From Rhodocytophaga rosea (GTDB lineage: Bacteria; Bacteroidota; Bacteroidia; Cytophagales; 172606-1), in contig NZ_CP048222.1 in assembly GCF_010119975.1 (NCBI RefSeq), positions 3,428,501 to 3,492,500 on the forward strand: 64,000 nt of DNA. Reading direction: 5' to 3'. The stretch's first letter is position 1. Each line of letters starts with the position of its first letter. The notes beneath the pieces are model-generated. The model had not been told where the DNA came from. It saw only the letters and a program-made list of their open reading frames with translations, and made no database searches. The translations under genes and the position numbers were made by a program. Shown here one piece after another: positions 9,372 to 17,857 of this stretch.

Positions 9372-11225
9372 CTATTTCTCTAATTCCAGGATTAGGGTAG
9401 TCTGAGCCGGAATATCAATTACAGAAAGATCAGTAATTTTTTGACTAGTTAGGGCATTCTTTGCCATTTTAAAACCGTTGGTGCGTTCGGCAAAGCGTTC
9501 TGTAGATAGTTTTTTTGCACTTGTATTCCCATTCATCACTACCATTACCGTTTCTGCATCATTATACCGGAAATAGATATAAATATTATCTTCCGGAATA
9601 AACTGCATCAGCTTTCCAGTATGAATAACTGATTTGGTTTTACGCCAGCTTGCCAGCGTTTTGATATAGTTTATAGCCTCATCTTGCTCAACAGTGCGGC
9701 CTTCTTTGGTGAATGCATTTACTTTATCATCTGGCCAGCCACCGGGAAAATCCAGACGTACATCTGCATGAGAAGCCCCACTCCGGTCCATTAATAATTC
9801 TGTGCCATAATACAACTGCGGAATGCCTCTGGTGGTAAGCATAAAAGCCATACCCATTTTATATTTATTGAGGTCTTTCTGCACATCATAAAAGAAGCGG
9901 TTGGTATCATGATTATCCAGAAAGATCACATTCCCCGATGGGTTAGCATATACAAAATCCTGGCTGAGTAGATTATATAACCTGGTTAATCCGGTATCCC
10001 AGCTGCCTGGTTCAGTTAAGGCTTTAGCAACTGTAAAAAAGAAGGGGAAATCTGTGGCGCTGGGTAACGTTGAATGGTAGGCATCTTTGGTAGGTGAATT
10101 AGCCACCCAATACGCTGTCGTGGGTATGCTTTCCATCCATACTTCTCCCACAATATTAAACTTCGGATATTCTTCTAAAATAGTTTTACACCAGCTGGCC
10201 ATAAAATCTTTGTCCGGATAGGGATACGTATCCATGCGAATGCCATCAATACCAGCGTATTCGATCCACCAAAGGGAGTTCTGGATGAGATAGGCAGCCA
10301 TAAACTTGTTTTTCTGATTCAGGTCTGGCATGTGGTCATCAAACCAGCCATCATTCATTTTACTGCGGTCAGCCTCAGAAGCATACGGATCGCTTGTCAC
10401 GTTCAACCTGAAGTTGGAACGGTAGTCAGGCCATTTGGCAGTATATTGATGTATCCAATCCTTAAATGGCAAATCTTTCATCCACCAATGGCCAATTCCG
10501 CTATGGTTGTGTACCAGATCCATAATCACTTTCATGCCCATGCTATGCGACTTTTCCACGAATGCTACATATTCATCATTGGTACCAAACCGTCGGTCTA
10601 TCTTATAAAAATCTGTAATAGCATATCCATGATAGGATTGCTTATACTGGTCATTCTCCTGCACCGGATTAAGCCATATGGCCGTTATACCCAGGTCTTT
10701 TATGTAATCCAGATGATCAGAAATACCTTTTAAATCGCCGCCATGTCTGCCAAATGGTTTATCCCGCTCCAGTCCTTCGAGCATGCCTTTTACATTATCG
10801 TTAGTAGGATTTCCATTGGCAAAGCGGTCGGGCATAATTAAATAGAGTACATCCGAAGCAGTAAAGCCCTGAATGCGGTTGCTGGCTGTAGATCTGATTT
10901 TTAGTTCGTACGAATAGGTAAATGTTTTTTTACCATTTTTAAACACAAGCGGCACTTTTCCAGCTTTGGCTTCTGTACCAATACTAAGTGTGAGAAACAG
11001 GTAGTTTGGACTTTCTGCTTTAGTTATCTCCTGCAAGGTTACACCAGGATAGGTAAGACTTACGGTTTGCTGAGATATGTTTTCACCATGAATTAGTAAT
11101 TGTAAGCCTGGGTTTTTCATCCCGATCCACCAGAAGGCAGGTTCAACCCGGTCAATAGGTGTTTTCTGGGCATATACACTAAGAGTAATTAAAGTGTATA
11201 TAATAAGAGTAGCTATGCGTTTCAT
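9372..11225 (-). CDS. Secreted GH13 alpha-amylase-family enzyme (cyclomaltodextrinase/neopullulanase-like)
   Basis: 617 residues from the ATG at 11225; an upstream in-frame ATG at 11309 would add 28 residues before a clear signal peptide (MKRIATLIIYTLITLSVYAQ), so the internal start is chosen. An N-terminal beta domain (residues about 20-125) resembles Cyc-maltodext_N. The TIM barrel carries all four GH13 regions: DLVHNHSG, GIRMDTYPYP (nucleophile Asp), VGEVWME (acid/base Glu) and FLDNHDTNRF. A short C-terminal beta domain ends the protein. It should hydrolyse alpha-1,4 linkages of maltodextrins or cyclodextrins in the periplasm. It lies downstream of the cold shock gene, separated by a terminator. 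Confidence 0.93.
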   Translation of the reverse strand: MKRIATLIIYTLITLSVYAQKTPIDRVEPAFWWIGMKNPGLQLLIHGENISQQTVSLTYPGVTLQEITKAESPNYLFLTLSIGTEAKAGKVPLVFKNGKKTFTYSYELKIRSTASNRIQGFTASDVLYLIMPDRFANGNPTNDNVKGMLEGLERDKPFGRHGGDLKGISDHLDYIKDLGITAIWLNPVQENDQYKQSYHGYAITDFYKIDRRFGTNDEYVAFVEKSHSMGMKVIMDLVHNHSGIGHWWMKDLPFKDWIHQYTAKWPDYRSNFRLNVTSDPYASEADRSKMNDGWFDDHMPDLNQKNKFMAAYLIQNSLWWIEYAGIDGIRMDTYPYPDKDFMASWCKTILEEYPKFNIVGEVWMESIPTTAYWVANSPTKDAYHSTLPSATDFPFFFTVAKALTEPGSWDTGLTRLYNLLSQDFVYANPSGNVIFLDNHDTNRFFYDVQKDLNKYKMGMAFMLTTRGIPQLYYGTELLMDRSGASHADVRLDFPGGWPDDKVNAFTKEGRTVEQDEAINYIKTLASWRKTKSVIHTGKLMQFIPEDNIYIYFRYNDAETVMVVMNGNTSAKKLSTERFAERTNGFKMAKNALTSQKITDLSVIDIPAQTTLILELEK

Positions 11226-11269
11226 GAGGAATTTGCGACTAAAGGTTGCCAAATCATTGAAAAGCAAAT

Positions 11270-11304
11270 GTGTATAAAAAAACAAAAGCTCCCAAACAGG
11301 AGCT
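11270..11304 (-). terminator. Intrinsic terminator of the cold shock gene
   Basis: On the minus strand AGCTCC, a 6-nt loop and GGAGCT form a 6-bp hairpin followed by a T-rich tract (TTTTGTTTTTTT). It lies 28 bp after the cold shock stop codon. Confidence 0.75.
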
Positions 11305-11331
11305 GTCAAATCAGATTAAAAAGTAGAAATT

Positions 11332-11523
11332 CTATGCCCGTTTCACATTCACTGCACTCAATCCCTTTTTGCCTTCTATAATTTCATAAATCACTTCATC
11401 CTCCTCTTTTACCTCTTCTAAAAGGCTGTTTACATGGACAAAAATTTCACGGGCCGAGTTACCATCCTTAATGTAACCGAATCCCTTTTGTTCGTTAAAA
11501 AATCGTAAAGTTCCAGTTTTCAT
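11332..11523 (-). CDS. Cold shock domain protein, CspA-like
   Basis: 63 residues from the ATG at 11523; the frame extends 8 codons upstream, but MKTGTLRFFNEQKGFGYI is the standard start. RNP-1 (KGFGYI) and RNP-2 (IFVHVN) are both present, so it should bind single-stranded RNA/DNA as a five-stranded OB barrel and act as an RNA chaperone. It is slightly shorter than typical CspA (about 65-70 residues). A TAnnTTTG box lies upstream and an intrinsic terminator downstream, so it is monocistronic. Confidence 0.93.
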   Translation of the reverse strand: MKTGTLRFFNEQKGFGYIKDGNSAREIFVHVNSLLEEVKEEDEVIYEIIEGKKGLSAVNVKRA

Positions 11524-11544
11524 AGTGCTTCCAATTGAATAAAT

Positions 11545-11552
11545 CAAATGTA
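11545..11552 (-). promoter_or_regulatory. Bacteroidota -7 box of the cold shock gene
   Basis: The minus strand reads TACATTTG, a full match to TAnnTTTG, about 21 bp before the ATG at 11523. A TTTG lies roughly 23 bp further upstream and could be the -33 element. The untranslated leader would be about 15 nt. Confidence 0.55.
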
Positions 11553-11820
11553 ATAAAAATAAAGCTTGTATCTATCAAAGTATCACTTTATTTCGATTAA
11601 AATAGACTTTACCCGGACAGATTGAATAGCAATACAGACTAATTCAATATAAACAGCTAAGTGATATTTTATTGCGCTGTTAATTATTTGTCATTAGAAT
11701 ATGCTTCTTTGAAAGGTGATACGTCTACATGTCATATTACGTTGCAAAAATTTCATATTTTCTGACAAATTGACCTAAAAACTTCCATTACTATATCTGC
11801 AGCATTATTCTGGACTGTAA

Positions 11821-11836
11821 TGGCACAGCGCTTGCA
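11821..11836 (+). promoter_or_regulatory. Sigma-54 type (-24/-12) promoter of the small heat shock gene
   Basis: TGGCAC, five bases (AGCGC), then TTGCA: this matches the RpoN consensus TGGCAC-N5-TTGCW at every conserved position, including the GG and GC dinucleotides with the right spacing. Transcription would start near 11847, leaving a leader of about 41 nt with a strong AAGGAGG before the ATG at 11888. The site is in an intergenic region of about 360 bp, which leaves room for an enhancer-binding activator. The activator is not identifiable here. Confidence 0.65.
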
Positions 11837-11887
11837 AAATAACGATTGAATTTAACAGTAAACCATAAAACTAAGGAGGATAAAACT

Positions 11888-12316
11888 ATGTCACTTACAA
11901 AGTGGACCAATCCGGATGTAATGTTTCCGGCTTTTTCAAATGTATTTGATGAATTTTTAGGAGATTTCTCAGGACGGGCAGGTGGAAGTATTCATAAATT
12001 TGTACCTGCAGTAAATATTTTGGAGAATGAAAATGACTTCCTGTTAGAAGTAGCAGTCCCTGGCATGAGTAGAGAAGCGTTTAATTTACATGTAGATCAT
12101 AAACTGCTTACCGTTTCTGCCAGTCAGCAAGATGAGAATGAAAACAAAGGCAAGTATGCACGTAAAGAATTCAGCTATCATTCTTTTAAACGCACGTTCG
12201 CTTTGCCTGATTTTGTGGAGGTTGATAAGATCCACGCTACCTATGAGGATGGTTTATTAAAAATTGTAGTACCCAAACGGGAAGAAGTAAAACCCCGTAC
12301 TATTCAGATTTCATAA
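11888..12316 (+). CDS. hsp20: Small heat shock protein Hsp20 (alpha-crystallin domain)
   Basis: 142 residues. The ATG at 11888 is preceded by AAGGAGG at a good distance, a rare clear Shine-Dalgarno site in this window; a TTG start 42 bp upstream is therefore rejected. The N-terminus is Phe-rich. The alpha-crystallin domain spans about residues 38-130 (FLLEVAVPGMSREAF to DGLLKIVVPKREE), with the GLLKIVVPK beta-9 motif and a C-terminal IQI for oligomer contacts. It is an ATP-independent holdase that keeps unfolding proteins soluble. A sigma-54-like promoter precedes it and a strong terminator follows. Confidence 0.95.
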   Translation: MSLTKWTNPDVMFPAFSNVFDEFLGDFSGRAGGSIHKFVPAVNILENENDFLLEVAVPGMSREAFNLHVDHKLLTVSASQQDENENKGKYARKEFSYHSFKRTFALPDFVEVDKIHATYEDGLLKIVVPKREEVKPRTIQIS

Positions 12317-12323
12317 TGTAGAT

Positions 12324-12363
12324 AAACCAAAAAGGCGTGTATTAGTACACGCCTTTTTGGTTT
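12324..12363. terminator. Strong intrinsic terminator after hsp20
   Basis: A nearly perfect 18-bp stem: AAACCAAAAAGGCGTGTA pairs with TACACGCCTTTTTGGTTT around a 4-nt loop. It starts 7 bp after the hsp20 stop and has A/T runs on both sides, so it may work in both directions. The next gene on the right (12416-12703) is leftward, so it is likely shared. Confidence 0.9.
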
Positions 12364-12415
12364 ATACTTTATAGTAAAGTTTATATCATTCATTAAAGTT
12401 TGGTGAGAGAGAGAT

Positions 12416-12703
12416 TTAATTGCTTCTGAAATTGTATTCGGACGAATACTGAATTTTTAGCCCCGTTTTGCCAATATATTCATGCAGTAAATCCTTTGTT
12501 TGAGCAGCATTAAATACAAATAACATTTCCCGGTAACTCAATTCCCGTTTCACCGACTGACTGAACTGGCGGTCCATTTTACGGCAATATTGATAGAGGG
12601 TATTATTTGTTTTTAGTAATTCTTTCTTCTCATTTTCCAGTATTTCTATTGTTGCTCTCAACAATTCGATCTCTGCTTCCAATTGTTTCTTGGTCATTTC
12701 CAT
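12416..12703 (-). CDS. Small coiled-coil hypothetical protein, 95 aa
   Basis: Residues 3-35 are a regular leucine heptad pattern (KKQLEAEIELLRATIEILEN), so a dimeric coiled coil is likely. The second half (about 50-95) is mixed, with several aromatic residues. No signal peptide and no DNA-binding motif that I can name. The shape, with a helix dimeriser and a short variable tail, is seen in many small regulatory or adaptor proteins, but function is unknown. It ends at the hsp20 terminator, convergent with hsp20. About 295 bp of AT-rich DNA lie upstream. Confidence 0.6.
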   Translation of the reverse strand: MEMTKKQLEAEIELLRATIEILENEKKELLKTNNTLYQYCRKMDRQFSQSVKRELSYREMLFVFNAAQTKDLLHEYIGKTGLKIQYSSEYNFRSN

Positions 12704-12998
12704 AGTTGTAAGTGTTTGACTGTGGCTAAAGGCTAGCGTGGGTTAAAATTATTAAAATCTTCGCGTACACAGAGGTCAAAAACAGAACTTTAATTACATA
12801 TAACTATTTTTATTCAATTGATTCGTTTTTATAAAAAACGAAGGGATGAATTTTACAAAATTTGTTTTAAAATTACACTATTTTTTGTCTATTATTTTCA
12901 AAAAATCTTTATAATTAGTGAATTAACCCCACGAAATGAGAGAATTTATTGGAATCTGGTAACTGATTCTCTTTTGTTTTTATAGATTTATCTACTTC
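12704..12998. other. Intergenic region without recognised features
   Basis: A strongly AT-rich stretch of 295 bp between two leftward small genes. It holds the presumed promoter of the 95-residue coiled-coil gene. I found no hairpin terminator, RNA gene or good -7 box. Confidence 0.4.
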
Positions 12999-13286
12999 TC
13001 AAACCAGCATCTCTTTCACCAGCTGCTCCCATTCTTCTTCAAGTGTATTAGCAGGTCGTTTTCTATTTGCTCGTTTGTACCAGTAATCCGCATTCCATAT
13101 ATCGCCTTCTTTTCTGTGCAGATAGGCATGAAGCAGGCAATGTGCTGCATCGTTTGTTTCCTGGGCAATGTTATGAGCCTTTTCCCAGTCTCCTTTTGCA
13201 TCAAACCATAAGGCTTTTACTAGGTCAGGCAATTCTTCTTGTGGCTGCGATGCCGACAATGATGTTTTGAATTCTTGGAAGGTCAT
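12999..13286 (-). CDS. Conserved small hypothetical protein, 95 aa
   Basis: Helical protein starting MTFQEFKTSLSASQPQEELP. The middle has a pattern typical of TPR-like helical hairpins (ALWFDAKGDWEKAHNIAQE, then HCLLHAYLHRKEGDIWNA, then YWYKRANRKRP), so it may be a single-repeat scaffold. I recall similar short proteins in many Bacteroidota and Proteobacteria genomes, without known function. It lies 37 bp downstream of the alpha/beta hydrolase gene on the same strand and is probably the last gene of that operon. Confidence 0.7.
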   Translation of the reverse strand: MTFQEFKTSLSASQPQEELPDLVKALWFDAKGDWEKAHNIAQETNDAAHCLLHAYLHRKEGDIWNADYWYKRANRKRPANTLEEEWEQLVKEMLV

Positions 13287-13323
13287 GATGGAGTATTTTA
13301 AGATTATGTTAATGGAATAATAT

Positions 13324-14106
13324 CTATAATTGTAGAAATACCCTGATCTGCTGTAACATCCGGTCCCAGTTTTCTTTTCCTACAGAGCGTTCATCCAGAA
13401 TCAGGTGTGCATAGGGCAATTGTTGATCAGAAGTTTTAGGCAAGGTATACAACTGCCAGGAAGGCAAATATTCATTTATATATCCGTTCATTTTTTTTAC
13501 GCTTACCATTTCATCCTTTGGATGGATCATAACAAGCACTGGCATAGAAACACTTTGATTAATTGATTTTTCTACCCGGACAGCCATTGTATTTAAGAGT
13601 GTATAGGCTTTTACAGGCAACGAAGTACCAGCCCGGTAAGGTTTGGGTGTAAAGCTGGGAATTTTCATCTGAGCCGGAAGAATATCTGTTGCTAGTTGCA
13701 GAAGTTTATTTACGGGTTTTCGTAAGGCAAAAGCGGGTGCCAGTAACACCATCTTGTCATACTGAAACTTTCCTGGATGACTCAGGATAAGATACAAGTT
13801 GAGTAAGGCACCTAAAGAATACCCCAGGAAATACAAAGGTTTTGGTTCGCCTGATTGAATAAGTGTAGTGGCTTGCTGAAAGGTATCCTGCAGATTAAGA
13901 CACCAATCGCCTTCGGTAAACGGAGTAACAGAAGAATCTACGGTGTGCCCGGTTAATTGTACCAACAGCACGTCTGACCCCCAGCTGCGCAACCGGTCGG
14001 CTAAAGGCATCATTGCTGAAGGCTTATTATTCAGTCCATGTACCACCAAAGTTACTGCTTGGGTTATTCCTGTTGTAGCCGGAAGATGAATATAGGATTG
14101 CCTCAT
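13324..14106 (-). CDS. Alpha/beta hydrolase
   Basis: 260 residues. VVHGLNNKP near residue 22 is the oxyanion region, GYSLG (about residues 94-98) is the nucleophile elbow with the catalytic serine, and HPKDEMV (about 196) and a late histidine (YAHLILDERS) could supply acid and base. No signal peptide. The fold resembles serine esterases or lysophospholipases acting on small acyl substrates. It lies 20 bp after the phosphotransferase gene and shares an operon with an acyl-CoA dehydrogenase, so a role in acyl-ester turnover is a reasonable but unproven guess. Confidence 0.8.
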   Translation of the reverse strand: MRQSYIHLPATTGITQAVTLVVHGLNNKPSAMMPLADRLRSWGSDVLLVQLTGHTVDSSVTPFTEGDWCLNLQDTFQQATTLIQSGEPKPLYFLGYSLGALLNLYLILSHPGKFQYDKMVLLAPAFALRKPVNKLLQLATDILPAQMKIPSFTPKPYRAGTSLPVKAYTLLNTMAVRVEKSINQSVSMPVLVMIHPKDEMVSVKKMNGYINEYLPSWQLYTLPKTSDQQLPYAHLILDERSVGKENWDRMLQQIRVFLQL

Positions 14107-14126
14107 AAATCAGACTGGCCGCATGA

Positions 14127-15191
14127 TCAAATTTTTCCGCTTTCGAGTGTGTGTAATGCTTTTGCTGCCATTTCTTTTACAATGAATAATAAACTTTCAA
14201 AACGGGCATCCTGAGTGAGACCTTGTTTCCAGCGGGTATAAATCTGTTGAGCAATCACTGCATTTTTGAACAGGCCAAATATATAGTAAAACGCAATATT
14301 TGAAAGATCCCGGCCACTTTTCGCCGCATACTGTTCAACTACTTCTTGCCTGGTAAAGTTGCCGGGAAGCCATGTTAAATTAAATGATCGTAGAGCTGGT
14401 GAATCTCCTGCCTCCGTCCAGTAGGCGAGTGTAGCACCCACATCCATTAAGGGATCGCCTACTGTTGCCATTTCCCAATCGAGCACTCCAATAATTTGCG
14501 AAAGATTTTCCGGATTCAGCATAACATTATCGTGCTTATAATCATTATGCAAAAAAGCAGCAGAATGGCTCATTGGTTGATGATGCTGTAGCCAGTCAGC
14601 AAGGATATTCATTTCTTTAATGCGATCGGTTTCGGCTTGAAAATAACGCTTGCTCCAGCCTTCCACTTGCCGTTGCATATATCCCTCTGGTTTGCCCAGC
14701 TGGTGAAGTCCGGTGGTTTGTATATCCAGGCTGTGAATTACAACAAGATTATCTACAATAGATTCGGATATATGGCGGAGCTGTTCAGGGGATAACTGTA
14801 AGCTGGGAGCAGAAGCAGCTCTGAGAATCACACCGCTGATGCGTTCCATCATATAAAAAGGTGCACCCATTATCTCATGAGAATCACAATATAAAACAGG
14901 CCTGGGCACCTTATCATAATGGGGTTTGAGTAAAGAAAGTACCTTATATTCTCTGCCCATGTCATGCGCAGATTTGATATTGGCACCAACCGGCGGACGG
15001 CGAAGCACATATTCTTTCCCAGACGTATGCAAACAATAAGTCAGGTTAGAATAACCACCCGGAAACTGGCTGATGCTGGTAATTTTACCTATTTCAGGTG
15101 CATGTTCCTGGAGGTAGCTATTTAATACAGCTAAATCAATTGCTTCGCCCTGGCGTACAGGTTTGGTTGAATCTATTATAATTTCGGGCAT
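14127..15191 (-). CDS. Aminoglycoside phosphotransferase-like kinase (ACAD10/11-type)
   Basis: 354 residues of the APH/choline-kinase fold. The nucleotide-binding part begins ISQFPGGYSNLTYCL; the Brenner motif FLHNDYKHDNVM (about residues 211-222) provides the catalytic Asp, and GVLDWEMATVGDPLMDV holds the metal-binding Asp. This subgroup is fused to or next to acyl-CoA dehydrogenases, as in human ACAD10/ACAD11, where it phosphorylates 4-hydroxyacyl-CoAs. The acyl-CoA dehydrogenase gene sits 54 bp upstream in the same operon, which supports this role rather than antibiotic resistance. Confidence 0.87.
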   Translation of the reverse strand: MPEIIIDSTKPVRQGEAIDLAVLNSYLQEHAPEIGKITSISQFPGGYSNLTYCLHTSGKEYVLRRPPVGANIKSAHDMGREYKVLSLLKPHYDKVPRPVLYCDSHEIMGAPFYMMERISGVILRAASAPSLQLSPEQLRHISESIVDNLVVIHSLDIQTTGLHQLGKPEGYMQRQVEGWSKRYFQAETDRIKEMNILADWLQHHQPMSHSAAFLHNDYKHDNVMLNPENLSQIIGVLDWEMATVGDPLMDVGATLAYWTEAGDSPALRSFNLTWLPGNFTRQEVVEQYAAKSGRDLSNIAFYYIFGLFKNAVIAQQIYTRWKQGLTQDARFESLLFIVKEMAAKALHTLESGKI

Positions 15192-15245
15192 CTGTTGCAG
15201 CGTTATGAGAAAAACGATAAAGCACAGTTGAAGAGGCTCTACAGC

Positions 15246-16505
15246 CTATTTTTGATGTGACTGGATCTTTGCTGCGTTTGCTTCTCTTGTTTTCTTCTTC
15301 ACATCCAGGCCATAGATTTTCAGAATACTCAAAGCCAGATTCTGTTTGTGCACTTCATCAGCTCCATCCCAGATTCTGGCACCCCGTTCGTGCCGGTAAA
15401 TCGCAGATAAGATGATATCATCAGTCACACCCAACGCTCCATGCACTTGAATGGCCCGGTCGAGCACCCGGAGCATCATATTAGCTACAAATAGTTTAAT
15501 TCCTGAAATCTGATTCCGCACCTGAGCAGCACCATGTATATCAATTGTATGGGCCGTATTCAATACAAGTAATCTGGCAGCATCAATTTCGATACGGCTT
15601 TCGGCAATAAATCCCTGAATAAACTGTTTTTCACCTAATAGTACATTTTCTTCTATTTCACGACTGGAAGCCCGTCTGCACAGCATATCAAATGCTTTTT
15701 CAGCAATTCCTATCCATCGCATACAATGATGAATCCGTCCTGGACCCAGGCGTTCCTGGGCAAGCCGGAAACCGGCTCCTTCTTCCCCAATCAAATGTGA
15801 TACAGGCACCCGGCAATTCTGATAACGGATTTCTGCATGGCTGAACCATCCGGAACCACTTTCGCCAAAAACCGGAATATTTCTTTCATGAATAAAACCT
15901 GGTGCATTAGTTGGCACAATCAGCATACTGGCCCGCTGGTGAGGAGGCGCTTCCGGATTGGTTACAGCCATTACTACGGCGAAATCAGCCCCATCTGCCG
16001 AGCTCGTAAACCATTTATGGCCATTGATCACATACTCATTTCCTTCGCGCATTGCTGTAGTAGCCATTCTGGTAGGATTAGAACCGGCAAACTCAGGTTC
16101 AGTCATAGAAAAACAGCTTCTGATCTTGCCTTCCATGAGCGGATGGAGGAACTTCGACTTGATTTCGGCACTGCCAAACTTACTAATCAGTTCCATATTG
16201 CCAATATCAGGAGCCTGGCAGTTAAAGGTATAATGGCCATAAAAGGGAGCAAGCGCCAGTACTTCACTTACCTGCCCGAATTCGCAAAGGGTTAAACCCA
16301 GGCCACCTTCTTGCTGAGGCAAATGCAATCCCCATAAACCAGCTGCTTTTACTTTCTCACGTTTCTCATCTAATAAAGCAGTCGTTTCGGCAAGTGGCCG
16401 TTGATGGAATCCTGTTTCAAGCGGAATCAGCTCCTGCTCTATAAAATCATGTATTCTGGGCAAAAGGTCTTGCAGCCGTCTGGTAAAAAATACAGTTTCT
16501 CTCAT
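15246..16505 (-). CDS. Acyl-CoA dehydrogenase
   Basis: 419 residues with the three-domain ACAD layout: N-terminal helices, the beta domain with CFSMTEPEFAGSNPTRMATT (FAD/substrate contacts) and GHKWFTSSADGADFAVVM, and the C-terminal helical domain with RWIGIAEKAFDML and IQVHGALGVTDDIIL followed by RIWDGADEVH. It oxidises acyl-CoAs to 2-enoyl-CoAs with FAD, passing electrons to ETF. With the downstream ACAD10/11-type kinase it probably works in catabolism of hydroxy- or branched fatty acids. First gene of a leftward operon of three or four genes; the divergent flavin reductase starts about 95 bp away. Confidence 0.92.
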   Translation of the reverse strand: MRETVFFTRRLQDLLPRIHDFIEQELIPLETGFHQRPLAETTALLDEKREKVKAAGLWGLHLPQQEGGLGLTLCEFGQVSEVLALAPFYGHYTFNCQAPDIGNMELISKFGSAEIKSKFLHPLMEGKIRSCFSMTEPEFAGSNPTRMATTAMREGNEYVINGHKWFTSSADGADFAVVMAVTNPEAPPHQRASMLIVPTNAPGFIHERNIPVFGESGSGWFSHAEIRYQNCRVPVSHLIGEEGAGFRLAQERLGPGRIHHCMRWIGIAEKAFDMLCRRASSREIEENVLLGEKQFIQGFIAESRIEIDAARLLVLNTAHTIDIHGAAQVRNQISGIKLFVANMMLRVLDRAIQVHGALGVTDDIILSAIYRHERGARIWDGADEVHKQNLALSILKIYGLDVKKKTREANAAKIQSHQK

Positions 16506-16600
16506 ATCCTGAAAATAAAATGTATGCCTGAAAGGTAAGTTAGATAATCTTTTTGTAAAGCGTTTGTTACTTTAGTGTGTTTCGTTAAAAACAATCCATT

Positions 16601-17503
16601 ATGTCCTCCTTCCGAACCATATCCCCAACAGATACGACTTCCGCTGTTTTCCATAGCTATTTACTAGGTGTAGTAGCGCCTCGTCCGATTGCCTTTGCCA
16701 GCACCGTTGATTCACAGGGAAAAGTGAACTTAAGCCCCTTCAGTTTCTTTAATGTATTTGGCTCTAATCCACCTATTCTCATCTTTTCCCCTTCCCGCCG
16801 GGTACGGGATAATACCATTAAACATACGTTGGAAAATGTGCAGGAAGTGAAAGAGGTGGTGATTAATATAGTCAATTATGCCATGGTTCAGCAAATGTCT
16901 CTGGCCAGTTGTGAATATGAAAAAGGTGTAAATGAATTTATAAAAGCCGGCTTTTCCGAAGAACCCTCTATACTAGTAAAACCACCCAGGGTAAAAGAAG
17001 CACCAGCTGCCTTTGAATGTAGAGTAAACCAGATTATCGCCACCGGTACCGAAGGCGGTGCAGGAAACCTGGTGATCTGTGAAATTTTGCTGGCGCATAT
17101 TCAGGAAGATATTATTAATGCTAAAAACCAGATTGATCCGCAAAAGTTAGATGCCGTAGCCCGTATGGGAAACGACTGGTATTGCCGGGCATATGGTGAT
17201 GCTATTTTTTCAGTACCCAAACCCAATCAAAAAAAAGGCATAGGATTCGATAATATACCTGCCCAAATCCGCTATAGTACGGTGCTTACCGGAAACGACC
17301 TGGGTATGCTGGGAAATATAGAAGCGCTGCCTACAAAAGAAGAGATATCAGAATTTACCAGCCAATCTGCGATTCAGGAAATAGTAACAAATAAACATAA
17401 CTCATTAGCAGTAAAAGAAGCTCTTCACCAGATAGCCAAAGCCTATTTATTGGAAGGAAAAGTAAAAGAAGCCTGGCTTACTTTACTGCAAGAAGGTAAG
17501 TAA
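16601..17503 (+). CDS. Flavin reductase-like FMN-binding split-barrel protein
   Basis: 300 residues. The N-terminal split-barrel domain has VVAPRPIAFASTVDSQGKVN then LSPFSFFNVFGSNPPILIFSP, the standard flavin reductase-like pattern. The family binds FMN and reduces flavin for a partner monooxygenase or acts as an oxidoreductase; here no partner is visible. The C-terminal 90 residues are a helical extension not typical of minimal flavin reductases. It is divergent from the acyl-CoA dehydrogenase operon, sharing the intergenic region 16506-16600, and the two may be coregulated. Confidence 0.85.
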   Translation: MSSFRTISPTDTTSAVFHSYLLGVVAPRPIAFASTVDSQGKVNLSPFSFFNVFGSNPPILIFSPSRRVRDNTIKHTLENVQEVKEVVINIVNYAMVQQMSLASCEYEKGVNEFIKAGFSEEPSILVKPPRVKEAPAAFECRVNQIIATGTEGGAGNLVICEILLAHIQEDIINAKNQIDPQKLDAVARMGNDWYCRAYGDAIFSVPKPNQKKGIGFDNIPAQIRYSTVLTGNDLGMLGNIEALPTKEEISEFTSQSAIQEIVTNKHNSLAVKEALHQIAKAYLLEGKVKEAWLTLLQEGK

Positions 17504-17573
17504 ATTTTGCTTATACTTAGAGAATATCTTGGACTCTGAAAAAGAATTTAACTGTCTGATTTCTAATACCATC

Positions 17574-17607
17574 CTTCGTTTCTTTGTCTTGACACAAAGA
17601 AACGAAG
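17574..17607. repeat. Perfect 14-bp inverted repeat, REP-like
   Basis: CTTCGTTTCTTTGT, a 6-nt spacer (CTTGAC) and ACAAAGAAACGAAG. Such hairpins (pattern TTaCTTTTgTCTTGACACAAAAGTAA and variants) are dispersed in many Bacteroidota genomes, as I recall them. A second, related one is at 19646-19679. Confidence 0.8.
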
Positions 17608-17818
17608 CAAAGAAAAATCAAGAAAGAATAATGCTTCCTCACTCAAACCAACGCTCACCCCGCTATTCTTTCAAGCTTACCCACATGGAATTTTATTTTT
17701 GATAATTTTCGCATCCTTCATTGATCTTTTGCTAAATAATATTTCAAAACATACGCTAAATGTAAATTTAGTAATGCTTAGCTCAATTCATGTAAAGTGT
17801 TATGATTCAATTTGTTCT

Positions 17819-17841
17819 TAACAACCAGCAACTAACAACGA
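17819..17841. repeat. GTTG-rich tract after a stop codon
   Basis: The minus strand reads GTCGTTGTTAGTTGCTGGTT, starting about 17 bp after the stop of the leftward VWA gene. It resembles tracts at 3352-3393 and 57368-57383, each also just after a stop codon. Confidence 0.5.
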
Positions 17842-17857
17842 CTGATTAGTATATTTT

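Larger units (their letters stand above)
17504..17857. other. Intergenic region with palindromic element
   Basis: 354 bp between a rightward and a leftward gene. It contains a 34-bp perfect palindrome (17574-17607), a shorter repeat around GAAAGAATA and its complement, and a GTTG-rich tract near the 3' end of the VWA gene. I see no gene in it. Confidence 0.6.

Noticed and set aside
14127-15191. Aminoglycoside resistance by the phosphotransferase
   Set aside because: Operon context with an acyl-CoA dehydrogenase and the ACAD10/11-type pattern point to acyl-CoA metabolism.
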